Below, piece after piece: positions 36,701 through 49,157 of a DNA stretch of 64,000 nucleotides. The stretch covers positions 23,622,001-23,686,000 of the forward strand of contig OZ316896.1 of assembly GCA_973895155.1 (NCBI GenBank). The letters run 5' to 3'. Under the pieces are notes generated by a model. It searched no databases and was not told where the DNA came from. It saw only the letters and a list, made by a program, of their open reading frames with translations. Positions within the stretch are counted from its first letter, which is position 1, and every line of letters starts with the position of its first letter. A program made the position numbers and the translations under genes. The stretch is from Marsupella aquatica. Lineage: Eukaryota; Marchantiophyta.

Positions 36701-38134
36701 AACATCAAACTTACATTACCAAGGGGTCCTCTAACTAATTAATTAAGAAGTTCTAAAAATCCTATGTTAGCATTGACAAACTGTCTAAGGTAGTTATGTT
36801 CTTCTAATCAAAATGCAATGGTAGTAATATGTAAACAATGCATTGCTTAAAAATGTCAGCAACCTGTTTCAAAAGTGATTAGCTTTGTCCTTGAGCCAGT
36901 GCAGTCCACCAGTTTGGCCCCTTCCACTGTGACTGGTAGTGGTGGAGAGACCACTCTTCCATGTTGAACTCCCTACAAGCGCACCTTACATGCATACACC
37001 CTGGTTAGTTAACTCTTCATCCTTAAATGATGATCCCATACTTGCAGAACATCAAGAAGAGATACTCTTGCAGAATAGCTTCACTAGCTCTAGGAGTCCC
37101 CTGAACTGGGAGGATGGCCCCTTAGTCAAATTTACATGATTTAGTTATTGGATGCATGACATGTCTATTCCTAGGTGGGTGACCTTGACCCATTATTGAC
37201 CCAATGCTTTTACTTGGTGATCTGGAGTTCGTTGGCTTCCCGCACTGTGACACTGGTTGTAGTTTGTCCTGGCCCCTTGGGTTTGCCTTTCTTTGGGCCC
37301 TGCTGGTCCGGGATGGGGTGGTCTTTGTAATACATTCCGTGCACTAAACCTTTTGCTAAAACAAGGAACTTGCAAATTGCCTTTGCAATACAACATGTTG
37401 ACAATGTTTTAGTTTTATGGTAAAATTTCATGAGTGTTTGCCATGTTGCTACAATTAGCCTAGCATGGGTCCATTTCTAAAATTCTCCCGCTAAGAACAG
37501 CCAAGCATGAGTTGTTGAGTATGAACTGCACTTGGCGCTGGGTCAGGGGCCCCTGGGTGTGTTTCTGCAAAGTGCTCAAGGCTATCTCATGAATTCATTA
37601 TTTCCATTCTACCTCCATGAATGGACAGAAGTGCTGATTTAATTGCACATTCAAGTACTTTAGCCCACTGCTTTAGGTGATAACCATGCCCTGGCATGGA
37701 CCGATTCGGCAGAGTACAAGTTAGCCCACTGCCTTAGCTCATAATCCAGGCTTGCACAATTGAGCCAAATAGATTCATAACCCATACCTTTGGCATGGAT
37801 TACCAGGCTGTGGAAGCTTAACTAATCATTGCATGAAGGGGGGAGAGACAGTAAGGATAATAATGGTTCAAGAGTGTGTTGGGCAAGATAACTGATTTAA
37901 TACGTTTTGCACAAATGGGTTGGATTTGATCTGCCCCTGCTTGGTACAACAGAAGGGCCCAATAAAGTATAGTACTATAGTATGCGTTTGGTAAAGCCCT
38001 CTAAAGAGCAAGTTCTCCACAATAAAAGCATGAGGGCTTTCATTTTGTGGATCTACTCATACACAGGCAAGTTGAATCACCAGATTTAATTAGATCTAAT
38101 GATTGTAAAGTTAGGAATTTTAGCTTGTGGCAAC
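33761..38134. other. NAC 3' region and gene-poor repeats
   Basis: The first ~1.5 kb probably includes the NAC 3'UTR. No other gene was recognised. Short repeats include AAAGTTAGTATATTACT-type words near 35649, 35708 and 35745, and a 32-bp tandem duplication (GATGTGATTGATATATCAGT) at about 36196-36260. Minus-strand frames at 37193-37431 were considered as retroelement remnants but carry no diagnostic motif. Confidence 0.45.
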
Positions 38135-38433
38135 CTCGGGGGGTTAACTAAGTGTATATTTTGGGATACCACGTGCGATCCTAGCCTAATATAAATAGAC
38201 CTATTTTATAAAGAAAATATCTCAAGAATATTCTCCATTTTTAATATTAATAACCTATTTTTCTTTATAAAAGGTATATATTAGAGAATATTCTATAAAC
38301 ATGAGTTTATAATACCCCCGATAATACCTTCTTTTGTCTCCTACGCTTTTTAAAAACTTAGTTAATTTCTATCAAAAATACCTATTTTGGATCGCACGTG
38401 GTTCCTAAGATTTTTGATAGTCAACCCCCCGAG
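38135..38433. mobile_element. Foldback/MITE element with 8-bp target duplication
   Basis: The 299-bp element is flanked by a perfect direct repeat GTGGCAAC at 38127-38134 and 38434-38441. It begins CTCGGGGGGTTAACTA and ends with the complement TAGTCAACCCCCCGAG. The inverted arms extend about 50 bp inward to the shared block ACCACGTGCGATCC. The centre is A/T-rich (TATTTTATAAAG, TTCTTTATAAAA). An 8-bp duplication is typical of hAT elements and is also allowed for some Mutator-like elements. No coding capacity. Confidence 0.8.
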
Positions 38434-39370
38434 GTGGCAACTGTCTTCCTTAGTATAAGATAAGGGGATTGACATGGACCTAAAAAATGGTCTAGATTGA
38501 TCCATGTCATCAAAATTAATACTGCAGGTTGTGCAAATGAATCTTGGTTCTAAACTGCAACAAATAAGCAACTCACAACATAAGCAAGAACGACTGACCC
38601 ATGCTTGGATAATTTAGCAGCCATATCCACCCCCTCCCCCCTTGTACTGATGGCATGTGAAAGGTCATAACCCTGTGCCTGAGTGAGCTACTTGTGTATA
38701 TTTGACTCAGGTGTTCTGGATGCTTTGAAAGGATAAGAACAAAATGACTGCCTTTGCAATCTGTCCCCATCCATATTGCCTTTTTCTGCAGAAGTTACGC
38801 TTAGACTTGAAATCAAACCATATATATGTCACCATCCAAACACTATAATATGCAATGCGGCTCTCTTTTCCATGGTCTGTTTACAAAAAGTCATTCTGAC
38901 AGGAAGGCTCCCTGGCCCTTGGATTATGGTGACATTTTCTCCTACCATGAGATGGAACTAAGGGTGTCAAATGCACCTTTTTCATGTCCAACCTGTCACG
39001 CTGCTCATAGCTCAGACAATCCTTGAAATAGAATGGTCAGGCAGACTCCCCTCAGCATCCAACGGCCTGGGCGTCTCAAATATGCTGATAACATTTCCTG
39101 GGTTACTCTTGCTGTAAACCGCTCCTGTAGTTTTCTCTTTCTATATTTATGGATGGTTATGAGCCATAACCCCCTTGTCAGCTAGCCTAACCCAGGGATT
39201 GTGAGATTTTGGTCAGTGGGTAGGCCTGTCTCAAGGGTTATCCAATTTCAGGAGCAATTTTCAGGTCAAAATATAGCAAAATGACACTTGGGGTTCATGC
39301 TGGCTAATCCACGGCCACTCGGAGGCCATGTGAGTAACCCCCTTGGGCTCACTCCACTCATGGATTACAT

Positions 39371-39665
39371 CCTCTAGCCCCATTGGGACCATGGGTTACT
39401 CTACAACAATACTATGGAATGAAGGGGCATTGGACTAGTCTATCCTAGGGCATGTCAACCACTGAGTTTTGCCTCCGGGGTCACCGTCAACAACATTTTC
39501 CCAGCACTAATGTGACATCCTGTAGCCCCCTTGGGACCATGGGTTACCCTACAACAATACTATGAAACTTAGGGGCATTTGGGACTAGTCTATGCTAGGG
39601 AGTCTCAACCTCTGAGTTTTGCCTCCGGTCAAAGTCAAGAAAGTTTTCCCAAAACTAATGTGACT
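39371..39665. repeat. 148-bp tandem duplication
   Basis: Copies start at 39371 and 39519. Both run CCT.TAGCCCC, TTGGGACCATGGGTTAC, CTACAACAATACTATG, GGGGCATT, GACTAGTCTAT and GAGTTTTGCCTCCGG. Several substitutions and indels separate them. Confidence 0.85.
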
Positions 39666-39779
39666 AACTCAAAAAAGCTTGTCCACACACCTGTGCTTGC
39701 AGATCTAAACTGCTCCTTTTGGGCCCGGGATTTTTTTGTTGACCTAATGGTTTAAGACACCCTTATTAGAGCCCAGAGA

Positions 39780-39885
39780 GACATGGTTGTGTGGTAGCTC
39801 CAGACTCATAGGTCTAGACTTCAAATGTTGTGGCTGACTATTTTCTTTCTGTGGGGCTTCACAAATTTACCCTTAAAATTTTTTA
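39780..39885 (+). repeat. tRNA-like/SINE-like repeat, copy 1
   Basis: The block GTGTGGTAGCTCC...AGACTCATAGGTCTAGACTTCAAATGTTGTGG resembles a diverged tRNA-derived head. It has an anticodon-arm-like CTCATAGG followed by a B-box-like TTCAAAT. A related sequence occurs at 55.75-55.92 kb, including the following TTTCTTT.TGGGGTTTCAC tail. No poly(A) end or target duplication was located. It could be an ordinary dispersed repeat. Confidence 0.35.
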
Positions 39886-40301
39886 AAAAGAAAGGAAAGA
39901 AAAGGAAAAAAAAAAAGACGCCCTTATTAGAAGTACCCTGGGTTTTGCACCTGGGCCCCCTCCTCGTCTTGGCAAACGAACCCACTCCGGGGTTCAGGGT
40001 TCCGGGGTTCAGGGTTTGTTCTGCTCGAGGAAAACGACCCTAAATGTCTTTCATTCTCATTCTCCATTGCTTGCTTCCTGAGAGTTGAGACCTACCGTAC
40101 CTGAGCAGCAGGAGGCTGAAGACACAACGGGGGAAACTGCCAGTAGATCATTCTCTCGAGGTTCCGTCGATTATTGTCGGGTCCCTCCTGCCCGATTGCC
40201 TCTGCGGTGGTTCCGTGAGCTTGAACCGGGTTAGCTAAGATCTTCAGAGACGTGCTTTTGGACGCGGGGAGGAGGGACGAAGCAGGAGACGGTCCGGCAC
40301 C

Positions 40302-40993
40302 ATGGAGGACCTGGAATCCCTCCCGGAGGAAGACCAAAAGCGAATGGCCAACATGATCGATCGTCTGCAGATCAGCGACAGGTGCTCGTTTGTCCTACTG
40401 TTTCCTTCTCCCGCTCTGATCCTTGTCCACTTTGTTTGTGTATCTGTGTCGGGCGCAAACGGTTTCATGGTCTTTTTTCGTGGATTTTGGTTCTCTTTCG
40501 TTGTGCGCTGCCCCCTTGTTTTTATTCTTCTGCCTCGAAAGACGCTCTCCTCCTTGTTACGTCAGTCTCCATGACCGAGAAGACGCCCTAAGGCGTGATG
40601 TTGATGTGTATGGTATGCAAGTAGGGAGAGTGAAGATTTTTCCAACACCACAGAAGTTTCTTTCCGCTTTGCACTGTGCTGCTTTTTCATTCATTGTCTC
40701 TGCTCATTTTCGGATCTGTGCACAGTCTGCGAGCGGAGATCTGAAGTGAGGGTTGTTCATCCTACTGAAAAGTTCTTGCACTTTGGAACGTTGGTTGTGT
40801 ATGCAGCCTGAAGATGTACAATTCTTTGGTCGAGAGGTGCTTCAGTCATTGCGTTGAGAGTTTTCGTCGCAAAACTCTAGATAAGCAAGAAGAAGCATGT
40901 GTAAAACGCTGCGCAGAGAAGTACTTGAAGCACTCTATGCGGGTATCCATGAGATTTGCGGAGCTCAATCAAGGAAGCCCCACACCTGATTGA
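40302..40993 (+). CDS. TIM9: Mitochondrial intermembrane-space import chaperone Tim9
   Basis: Two exons, 40302-40381 and 40807-40993, joined by a 425-bp GT-AG intron in phase, give 88 residues, the normal size. Small Tim proteins carry hydrophobic carrier precursors across the mitochondrial intermembrane space in a Tim9-Tim10 hexamer to the TIM22 complex. The twin CX3C motifs are Cys38-Cys42 (CFSHC) and Cys58-Cys62 (CVKRC). Flanking conserved segments are LPEEDQKRMANMIDRLQ, MYNSLVERC, FRRKTLDKQEE, CAEKYLKHSMRV and MRFAELNQG. The intron position, immediately after the N-terminal helix, is clear. The ATG has a favourable context (ACCATGG). There is no presequence, as expected for this family. 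Confidence 0.97.
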
Positions 40994-43524
40994 TGGTTTC
41001 TGATGGCTAGCTATGTTCGGGGCATTCTTCTCTATTTGCCGATAGACGACGACAAATATTCGTTCCATCTTGGTCCGAGACAAATCAGATTTTCGCATTA
41101 TCTATCTCTTTCACGTAGGACGTTAGAAGGTTGGAACAAAAAAAAGTTCAAAGTTGGAAGGGAGTCAGCCGGGGCATTGGCGTGATAAACTCTAGGGAGA
41201 TCATTTAAACCGCGCCAGAAGTCCTTCGTAAGCTCAGTCTTATTAGGTAGGAAATCAAGAGCAGGCTGGTAGTGCGGGGCTCGCAATTTTGATTGATTGA
41301 TTGAGTGGATGAACATACTCTTCGTGGCTTATCTTATTATACTTTGTCCAAGAAGTGTTTAACAGGGAATTCGGGACTCTCAAATTTTCTCCACTTTCCC
41401 ACTTGTCTGTGATATCTGTCGTGACTTTCTGCGCCACAATGGTAGCTATGGATGTTATCGTATTGGGTGAGAGTAATCAGTGCAAACGATGCCTCTTCGT
41501 TGCGATTACTAGTATGCCTTAACCAAGAAGCGTTTGAAATGGATTTCTGGAAATTTGTGATTTTCGACTTCCCAGTGTGCGTCTTTTAGACATCTACTAT
41601 GTCGATCAATAGGTCAATGTCTGTACTTTTGTAAGATTGTAGTTTGAACATTCTGAAATGGTATGCTAGGATAGGGTATGCGGGAATGAATATCGTAGGA
41701 AAGAATGTACTCCAAGATGTATTACTTGTTCAGGCTCGTTTGGCCAAACCAAAACCACTTCGGTCATGGAACTATCGGACCTGGTATAGTTTTTTTCCGA
41801 CCTGGTAGTTTCATTCAGTGTCTGCGCGACCAATCGACAAATGTCTTTGGTCATAGAGTTGGTACGATGTTGTTCACTCTGGAGTGACCAAACCAAATAT
41901 CTCCTTGATCATCGATCAATTTTGGTGACTAAACCCTAATCTCCTCCATCAAGGATCTGTTTCAGTTTTGCCCAGTGTGGGAGTGATCAAATCAAAATCT
42001 CTTCGGTTATGGATCTGGTCGTCTCTGGGAGCAAACCAAGTTCTCTTCGGTCATTTACAGGTTTTAGTGAAACTTGAATTTACAGGTTAATAAGTGACAA
42101 ACTAAAATCTCTTTGGTTATTGATCTGGTAGTCGATGTGACCAAATAAAAGCCTGGTACAGTTTCCAGTGGGACCTGAATTAAAGGTTAGATAGTCACAA
42201 TTTTATCCAAACATCGTCCTTGCAGTTTTGAAATCAGGATTTCGTAAGTGAAACGCATCTGAAAGGAAATTACTCCAAAATCCTAACCTGGATGACACGG
42301 GTACCACCTAGGTAACACTCGCTCCCCATTCAACTACTGTTGCAAGCTCTGGCATTGATTTCGCTTCAACCTACTTCAGACACTTCTAGAGGGGATCTGT
42401 CCCCAACGTTAAGAGGTATGAGTTGGTGGTGTGAAGAGAAGAGCGGTCTACATTGGGTTCTGAAAGAGCGAGGACGGGTTCAACCTACGTACGGAGTACA
42501 GTACTTCTCACTCCGAACAACACTGGGTTTGCGCTCTAGATCCTTATTTTCTGATCGACCCTGGGGTCGTAAATTATCGTCGATACACTCAAAACAGATT
42601 CGTATTGACTTGCCCATGAGCGCAGTCGTGTGTATGAGTCTTAATAAGAGTCCCGTGACATGGAAGAGAACCACTCGATGAAGCAGGAGTTCGTAACCCA
42701 TCATCGGTACTTGCCAGATTGCAACTACCATTACTCCAAGCAAGACAATGCAGTCACCAACTTCCATCTGTGAAACCAAGGTTTCAAGTAGACCAAATGC
42801 CAGCCAAGTTGAAATTATAGTTACTGCAGATGCACTTCAATTCAGAGAGAGAGCATTTCAGAATTGCCACAAAATAACAGTAACAAAATAACATTGATGG
42901 CTTTCATGTGAGAAAGACAACGAGAGCTTTCTGACATTAACGATCCAACTGATATTTTGAGAAATTTTCTCGATTCTGACAAACATGAGCACGGCGCATG
43001 ACTGAATTCACGTCGGGTCAAGTACCACGTTTGCAAAGCTAAACCCTACTTCCCTGTTGATTGACCTCAGAAATCTAGGAACACTCTGTGGCTTCATGAG
43101 AGGTGGAAGAGTTGAAGATTTACCTGGTGTGAGATGTCATATTGTTAGAAGTACACTGGATTTGGTGGGAATAAAAGATCGACACCAAGAGGAATGGACA
43201 GCAAAGGTCCAGCACTATCTCGTCACTGGGGTCCACTATTGATCAAGGTAAAAACGCCCGGCTCCTAAGCTTTCAATACAGGTGTTGAACATTGGAGAAC
43301 TTGTACAGTGCAAATAAGTGGAATTGGGGAATGGGTTGCTCATCTAGTCAAGTTCCCAGCAAGTGTCTTGTACTTGTTTCTGGGCGTCTTGTGCTCCATA
43401 GGAGTAAACCGAATAGATAGACTTTACCTCATCAAAATTTTCTACTGCCTCAATTATTCAATTGCTAAACCTCCCCAAAGGCTAGTCCTGGGCCCGCATG
43501 GTCGTCGGAGTTTATTGATTAGCC
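40994..43524. other. TIM9 3' region and gene-free interval
   Basis: No gene is recognised. From 41.74 to 42.16 kb, loosely repeated phrases (CTTCGGTCAT, GACCTGGTA, AAATCTC) suggest an old degenerate tandem array. Frames at 42340-42681 (+) and 42480-42779 (-) have no family features. The last few hundred bases may carry 3'UTR of the convergent minus-strand gene. Confidence 0.4.
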
Positions 43525-44960
43525 TCAAATTTCAGCATGACCCCTTCCACCGCATTTTGGACACATTGTACTCCCCGTCCCTCCACAGCCTGCAACCACC
43601 ATCCAATGGAAGCTTTGTTACAAGCTTATGCGATCATAATGCGTCAAAAAATCATACAATTGCATAGCCTGCAGAGGAGACACAAATAGTCCGATGGGGG
43701 CGACAACAGAGGAGGGGCGAGCTGCGACACATTGAAAATCTCAAATAGCAGAATTCATGTTGAACCATACCCAGACATTTGACTTTCACGATGATACCCT
43801 GGCTCTCCAGAATTGAGTCCACGTACAACCCTGAGCCGGTGCATGTAGGACACCGAACAGCTCCTTTTGCTTGACAACCGCCACACATTGGTTTGTTTCC
43901 AATGGGTAAGGTCTCCGCTGGTACTCCAGTTGGTTTCTCGATCTTCTCCTCCGGAATTTCTTTCCCGCAATAGAGAAGGGCTTCCAGCCTACTTCGATAT
44001 TTCTCTACATCAACCCCTGGACTACCACTGGCCTGGAGAGACACGCACCCGATCTTGTCCTAATCAGTGCAAACAGACTACGAGACATGTGAAATAGAAA
44101 ATCATACTTATGAATCGCTCTTTTCTAGGCACAGTCCAATGTCTTCTTCGTCATCCCGGTTCAATTACGGTGGGGGATGAGAGAACCTTCTGATCGAGTT
44201 CAGCGAACGTGCTCAAGCAGAATTTGCCCATCAGAGTTATTCAAGGCACACATTCTGAAAACGAAGATCTCTACACCTTTTCTTTGACAGACCTGTGCGT
44301 TGTGCTGTCAACGTTATCACCAAATTCACCAATTTAAAACTCTTTTCCTGGCTACATCCAGACCTACGGGTAGATCCCTGGCAAACCAACGACACGACGG
44401 AGAATCGCAATGCAATCCTCAGTAGAAGAACTTGACAGTTGCTCGACCTCAACCCCAGACAGCAGGTCAACATAGTCTAACAGCCGCATATTAGACAGTT
44501 CGAAATTGTGTGTAATTTGGAGTCAGGTAAGAACTTACTCTCCCCCACAAACATGTCATGCTTCGCTGCTGGGACTGGGTCCACACAAACTGGCTAGGGG
44601 TGTAACAGAGTGGCCACTAGTGATGCTTGCGAGAACAGGGCGCCCTTTTGCAGGGTTTCGTCCAGACGACGTAGTAATTACCCATCACAAAGAGAGAGAG
44701 AGAGCACTTACAGAGTTCCACGACATTGCTCCATTGCCTGTCGCCGAACGGATGCGCTTAAGGCCGCTTGCTCTCCGTTCCAAGGATCTCTGCGTTACTG
44801 CGCTGTCGAGCCTTACGACGGGGGTGATCACGGAGCAACAATTAGCAGGCAAGATTCTGCACTGAGCAACATCGCCCGCGGTCGAGGAGCAGGCCTGGGC
44901 AACCATAGTACAACCGCGACCCACAAAATCCAAACTGAGAACAGTCCCCGCAGAGGCCAT
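43525..44960 (-). CDS. DnaJ-type cysteine-rich zinc-finger protein, probably plastid
   Basis: The C-terminal half is certain: exon 44027-43771 joins 43589-43525 (CTGG|GTATGG ... GGTTGCAG|GC). The four Cys pairs are CGGCQAKG, CPTCTGSG, CLGCGGTG and CPKCGGRG, the DnaJ cysteine-rich fold that binds two zinc ions. The segment SGLYVDSILESQGIIVKVKC separates them. There is no J domain, as in plant DnaJ-related proteins that assist assembly or folding, often in plastids. A 5' exon (44476 or 44489 to 44368) encodes DYVDLLSGVEVEQLSSSSTE. The proposed first exon (44960-44712) begins MASAGTVLSLDFVGRGC, Ser/Ala/Arg-rich with few acids like a transit peptide, and has a strong donor GTAAGT. However, its phase does not match the only AG before the next exon. 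The start may instead be ATG 44489. About 225 residues in the long form. Confidence 0.78.
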
Positions 44961-47168
44961 GATTTTAGCAATCCGCCTTTCTTTCGTTCTATGGAATTCG
45001 CGAAAACCCTGCGTCGGTAATGATCCTGATACAAATTCCTGTTTCGCCTCCTTCCCTTCCCTGACTGGTATTGGCTCTTGTTTTGATATCCCACCCCTTC
45101 AACTCCAGCCTCTTAGTGTACTCTGCTCCCGAGTCTCATGTCCGTCCGACTTCTCTGACTTCCCATGGGCAAACCTGCTTGGTCGCCGGCACACTAAACT
45201 TAATGTGGAACCTCAAATCCTGCTGTACAGTATCAGAGAGCTTGGTGCTCTGGTAGGTATACGTGAGAGAATGTTGGTCCAATCGCCTAGGCGCACTGTG
45301 GAGGCGATGTAATCAAGGCATGCTCGATGTTTGTAAGTCTCCCCCACCTCCAGGCCTTTGCGGGCAACCCCCCCAAAAAAGAAACAGACAGAAGATGCGA
45401 TGTAGGCAAAGGGACACGCATTGATTCCCTGCCACTCGACAAGAGCAATACCTTTGTAACGAGACGGGTGGCCCTATCGAAGGATAGAACCGGCAGAGCA
45501 GGTTGCCGGAACAAATATGCTCTCCTCCTACACGTCTAGCTACAGCAAAGAGGCTCTTGGTTGTCTGCCTCCCGCACACTTATATTTACAGGGATAATTT
45601 ATAGTCGAGGAACACATTTCCCGACATAATTTTTTGAGTAGACGCAAGTGATTCAATCCTCTGGACGTTAGCACGCCTCCAGGGACTCCACACAGGAAGA
45701 CATTCCTTTGACATAACTTTCTGGAGAGGCGGTGTGCGGTTTTCTGCTGAATCCTAGAATGCCTCCAGAACCCCCAATGGCAGACAATTGGCCCAGATGC
45801 ACTCCAGATCAGTTGGCATTTGAGGTAGACCTCTAAAAGGGTCTCAATCGCCCTTTTATTCATGAGCATTACAGAATTTAGAATTGGCTGAGCTGGGTGG
45901 CTTCCAGTTGAGGGAGCATGGCAAAACTGATAGGATACCAAGTAAACTGATAGGATCAGTACTTATCTCGTTGCAGAGAGTTGAGTTGAGAGTGTTAAAT
46001 GGTTGGCCGTCCAAGAGATGCAGTGAAAGGTGGAATCAATATACGTGTCCTTCTAATTTTTGAGATCCATGTACGAAACAACAACTACCACACTACTTCA
46101 ATATCCGGTCCTTCCTGATTATGTAATACACTTGCCACTCCATTAATTTAGTGTGGGTCCAAACTATAGTAGTTGTCCTCAAACTGATCCCCTACCATGC
46201 TTTCTCCTTCCATACAAATCTCACAACTCCCTAGCACATTTCCCTTTCTCCCCCCTTACGAGCTCGTTATTTAGTGCTTCTCACAAAACTTATCCAACCT
46301 CACAAACTCCCCTTGTAAGCTCTTTATTCCATACTTCTCTTCGTACCCTTCGTGACCCTTGACAGTAGGTCTAGATTTACTTGGGAAGTATCCCTCTTTC
46401 TAAAGTTAATAGAGAAAGTCTAAAGAAAGGGCAAAGAGCCCAAGTAGCTAATACGTGCAACTGGCGGAACGACTCAGGCAAGGGTAAAATAAGCCGACTG
46501 AGCCAATAGTCGCCAAACCTGTGAACAAAAGCCAGTTGTAAATTTTTACTACCCCCATTTGAAAGGACGAAACCAGTCAATTGTCTAGACACCATAGACC
46601 CGTCAAGGATGTGCAGCCACGTATAGTGTGAACGTTTAGTTTGGGTAGACTGAACAGAAAGGATGTCAAAGTTTTGTTTGGTTATCCATTCTGTTCAAAC
46701 TTGTCCGAGGAGGTGGGCGCCCGGTACTCTGTCAAGACATGTGAGGGAGGCAGGAAACCAGCAAGGCAAGTTCCAAGTAAGATTCAGTACGGAAGCCAAA
46801 ATACAAGTCTTCAAAGTAAAATTTCAATCGTTCAGAGTCTGCAATATCAGAAATTAAAACTTGAACACAAATCTGGGCCTTTGTCACTCTCAAGCTAGAC
46901 GACCCAAATGATTTAACAGCTAATGCTCATCTTCTATAGGCTTCTATTTCTTGAGAGTAATTCCTTTACATACATAGAAATGAATGATATTTGGCCATTT
47001 TCACAAATTCAAGGTTAGAGTTCTTAAACAGGGACATTAGGAGCAAAAGACACCACTCATGAGAAGCAAAGACACGACATGACGAGCCAAGAGATTGATG
47101 ATATCGAGAACTAAGTCGGCTAGAAGTAACTGACAAGGTCGTATGCTAGAGCCACTGACAGAGCCGCA
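44961..47168. other. Gene-free interval
   Basis: No gene is recognised on either strand. A 45540-45941 minus frame is open for 133 codons. It contains two imperfect internal repeats (CGCCTCCAG.GACT/TGCCTCCAGAACC and nearby words) and looks like repeat DNA. The stretch from 46.1 to 46.4 kb is C/T-rich. Nothing else was identified. Confidence 0.4.
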
Positions 47169-49157
47169 TCAGGCTCTCAAGGTCCTAAAGTTTTCTTTCT
47201 CAGAATTAGGGACTAAATCGAACACCTCGAGCAAGGTAAACTCTTTCTCTGGGAGAGCTAAAGCACTGGCAAAGGCAGTTGGGTCAAATTCTGCAAGCTG
47301 CAGGGTTTCCCTGTAGCTATCTCCAGCCTCGTTTGCGGGCCCCTTTGCCACACATACCTGCCAGACACGATAGAAACAATCAAATTCGAGATTGTAGGAG
47401 AGAGCGGTGGCGGAAACGGAACCTCAAAGCAAAATCAGAGAACCTAGACATTCCGGTGGCATGACAGCGAAATAACCTGAATAGTTACCGAGTATTTGTT
47501 TCTTATAGTCTGAATAATAAGCAGGGTATAGATGGTCCCTGCTTGAAGTTTGGAAAATACTGTCCCCATCTATTACTGTGCTCTCACAGGTTCTATTATG
47601 TAAACTCACCCAATGGTCGTCACCCAATTTTCCAAGGGAAAAACGCCAATTTGGTTTCTCATAGCCATCAATTTGCATCTCCGCAACATTACTCCAAACA
47701 AGTCCCCCGGGATGAGAAAACTCTGCCCTAGTCAACTCAAATCCAAGCCCAATTCCGACTGCTTTGATGTAGGCCTCCTTTAGGCACCACAATCTGCAAG
47801 AGAGGATATACTTAGCCTTGTATACTTAACCTCGTGATGAGTTTCCAGGTTGGAAGAACGTTTGTCAGTGACAAGTCTCAGACCAACAATCTAACCAGGA
47901 AATCTTAGTCGGAATTGACTTTTCAGAGTCCATTTCGTAGATAAAGACGAACTCGAATTTAACCAAGCAAAGAAATCATCCTTCACTACAGACACTTGGG
48001 ACTAAGTCCACTGACAACCGCTCGCAGCAAGAACGTGGGTAGATGACAATGCATACCTGTAGAATTGATCGAACAAAGGGCCAGCGTTTGGGCCGGCACT
48101 GAAGACCAGATTCCACTCATTCTTAGTGTAGCAATGCCTGAAAGGCTCAAAGAATGTCACCGGAGATTCCTCTCTTACAGGTTTGTGCGTCATAATGTCT
48201 ACACCTACTAAACATACCGGCTCCGACGCTAAAACCACATAATTCCCATGATGGGCAACGTTGAAATTCAGATTTGGAAATGGAGAATTCTCGATTCGGT
48301 TGGCCTGACCACAGAAAATCGTCCAATGCAAGTCAATAGCGTTTAGCCAACAACGGACAAGGAAACGATGATATAGCTCAAGTTCTTCATAGAGATCAGA
48401 GACGATTGTAAAGTTCACATTAAACTTTTGCTTCATTTGTAAATTAGACTCTTTTCATCCTAGATTTGTCTCCCGCTGCTATTGCGCTTCGCCCTCGAAA
48501 TAAGGTCTAAAAGACGAAGAACTTCATTTCAACATTCCAGGCTACATAATTTAATTCTTACATTTAATTCTTAAAAATTCAGTTCTCTCTCAGCACAAGC
48601 TGTTCTTAGCTCAAGCTGTTGCTCAGTCCAACACAAAGTCAAAAAGGGTGAACGTACAGTGGATTTTTGACAAACTTAAAACGCTTCTTTTATTATCTTT
48701 AGATCAAAAGCGTTAAACAGAGTCAGAAGGTTATGAGTAAGGTTCCCGACCAGATACGGTTTGCCTTCTCTGGTACGTTCTATGCGGATGTCGTCATAGG
48801 CGATTTTTAGAAGAGTATGCACAAGCTTGCGCTGCAACAGCCTACTCACCAATGCTCTCTTTTTATCTTCAAACCTGATGTATCTGCACATCAAGAAACT
48901 TCAACATTAGCTCTCATCTTGAGATGGCGAAACGTTCGAGCCTCACAGTAGTCAACCGAAACAAAATATGCAAAAGGTAAACAGAGGAATCTCTCTTACA
49001 ATTTTCTTTAACGACAAATCCCAAATTGAAATTTTGCTAACCTCAGGACCAGAGGACGCTCGGAAGCTGGTAGCAGATCAACATATGCGGCAAACTGGGA
49101 TTCCGATGGGGTCCACGTTCGAATGTTGACAGCCCATCGCTGCACTCCGACTTCCAT
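47169..49157 (-). CDS. Sfp-type 4'-phosphopantetheinyl transferase (holo-ACP synthase)
   Basis: Five exons, 49157-49042, 48883-48751, 48304-48057, 47793-47610 and 47357-47169, join in phase to give 289 residues. The enzyme moves the phosphopantetheine arm of CoA onto a serine of acyl-carrier-type proteins. Plant and animal members of the AASDHPPT group serve mitochondrial or cytosolic carriers. Diagnostic residues are in NFNVAHHG (CoA contact), LVGVDIM with the Mg-binding Asp119, and WCLKEAYIKAVGIGLGFEL with Glu172. FTKNEW of the family appears here as YTKNEWNLVF. The start at MEVGVQRWAVNIRTW matches the family N-terminus. One oddity is the exon-2 donor CTG|GTCGGG, which is weak; the phase nevertheless requires it or a close alternative. 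No transit peptide is evident, suggesting the cytosol, though some homologues are mitochondrial. Confidence 0.93.

Noticed and set aside
37193-37431. Minus-strand overlapping frames as a retrotransposon gag or integrase remnant
   Set aside because: No zinc knuckle, protease, integrase or reverse transcriptase motif; Pro/Gly/Lys richness alone is not enough.
39976-40018. Telomere-like repeats GGGTTCA / GGGTTTG
   Set aside because: Only two units of a ~17-bp direct repeat, not the plant telomere unit TTTAGGG, and close to a normal gene promoter.
43652-43668. A short last exon of the DnaJ-type gene (GYAIV-stop)
   Set aside because: A better acceptor at 43590 adds CGGTG...CPKCGGRG in phase and completes the four-motif zinc finger.
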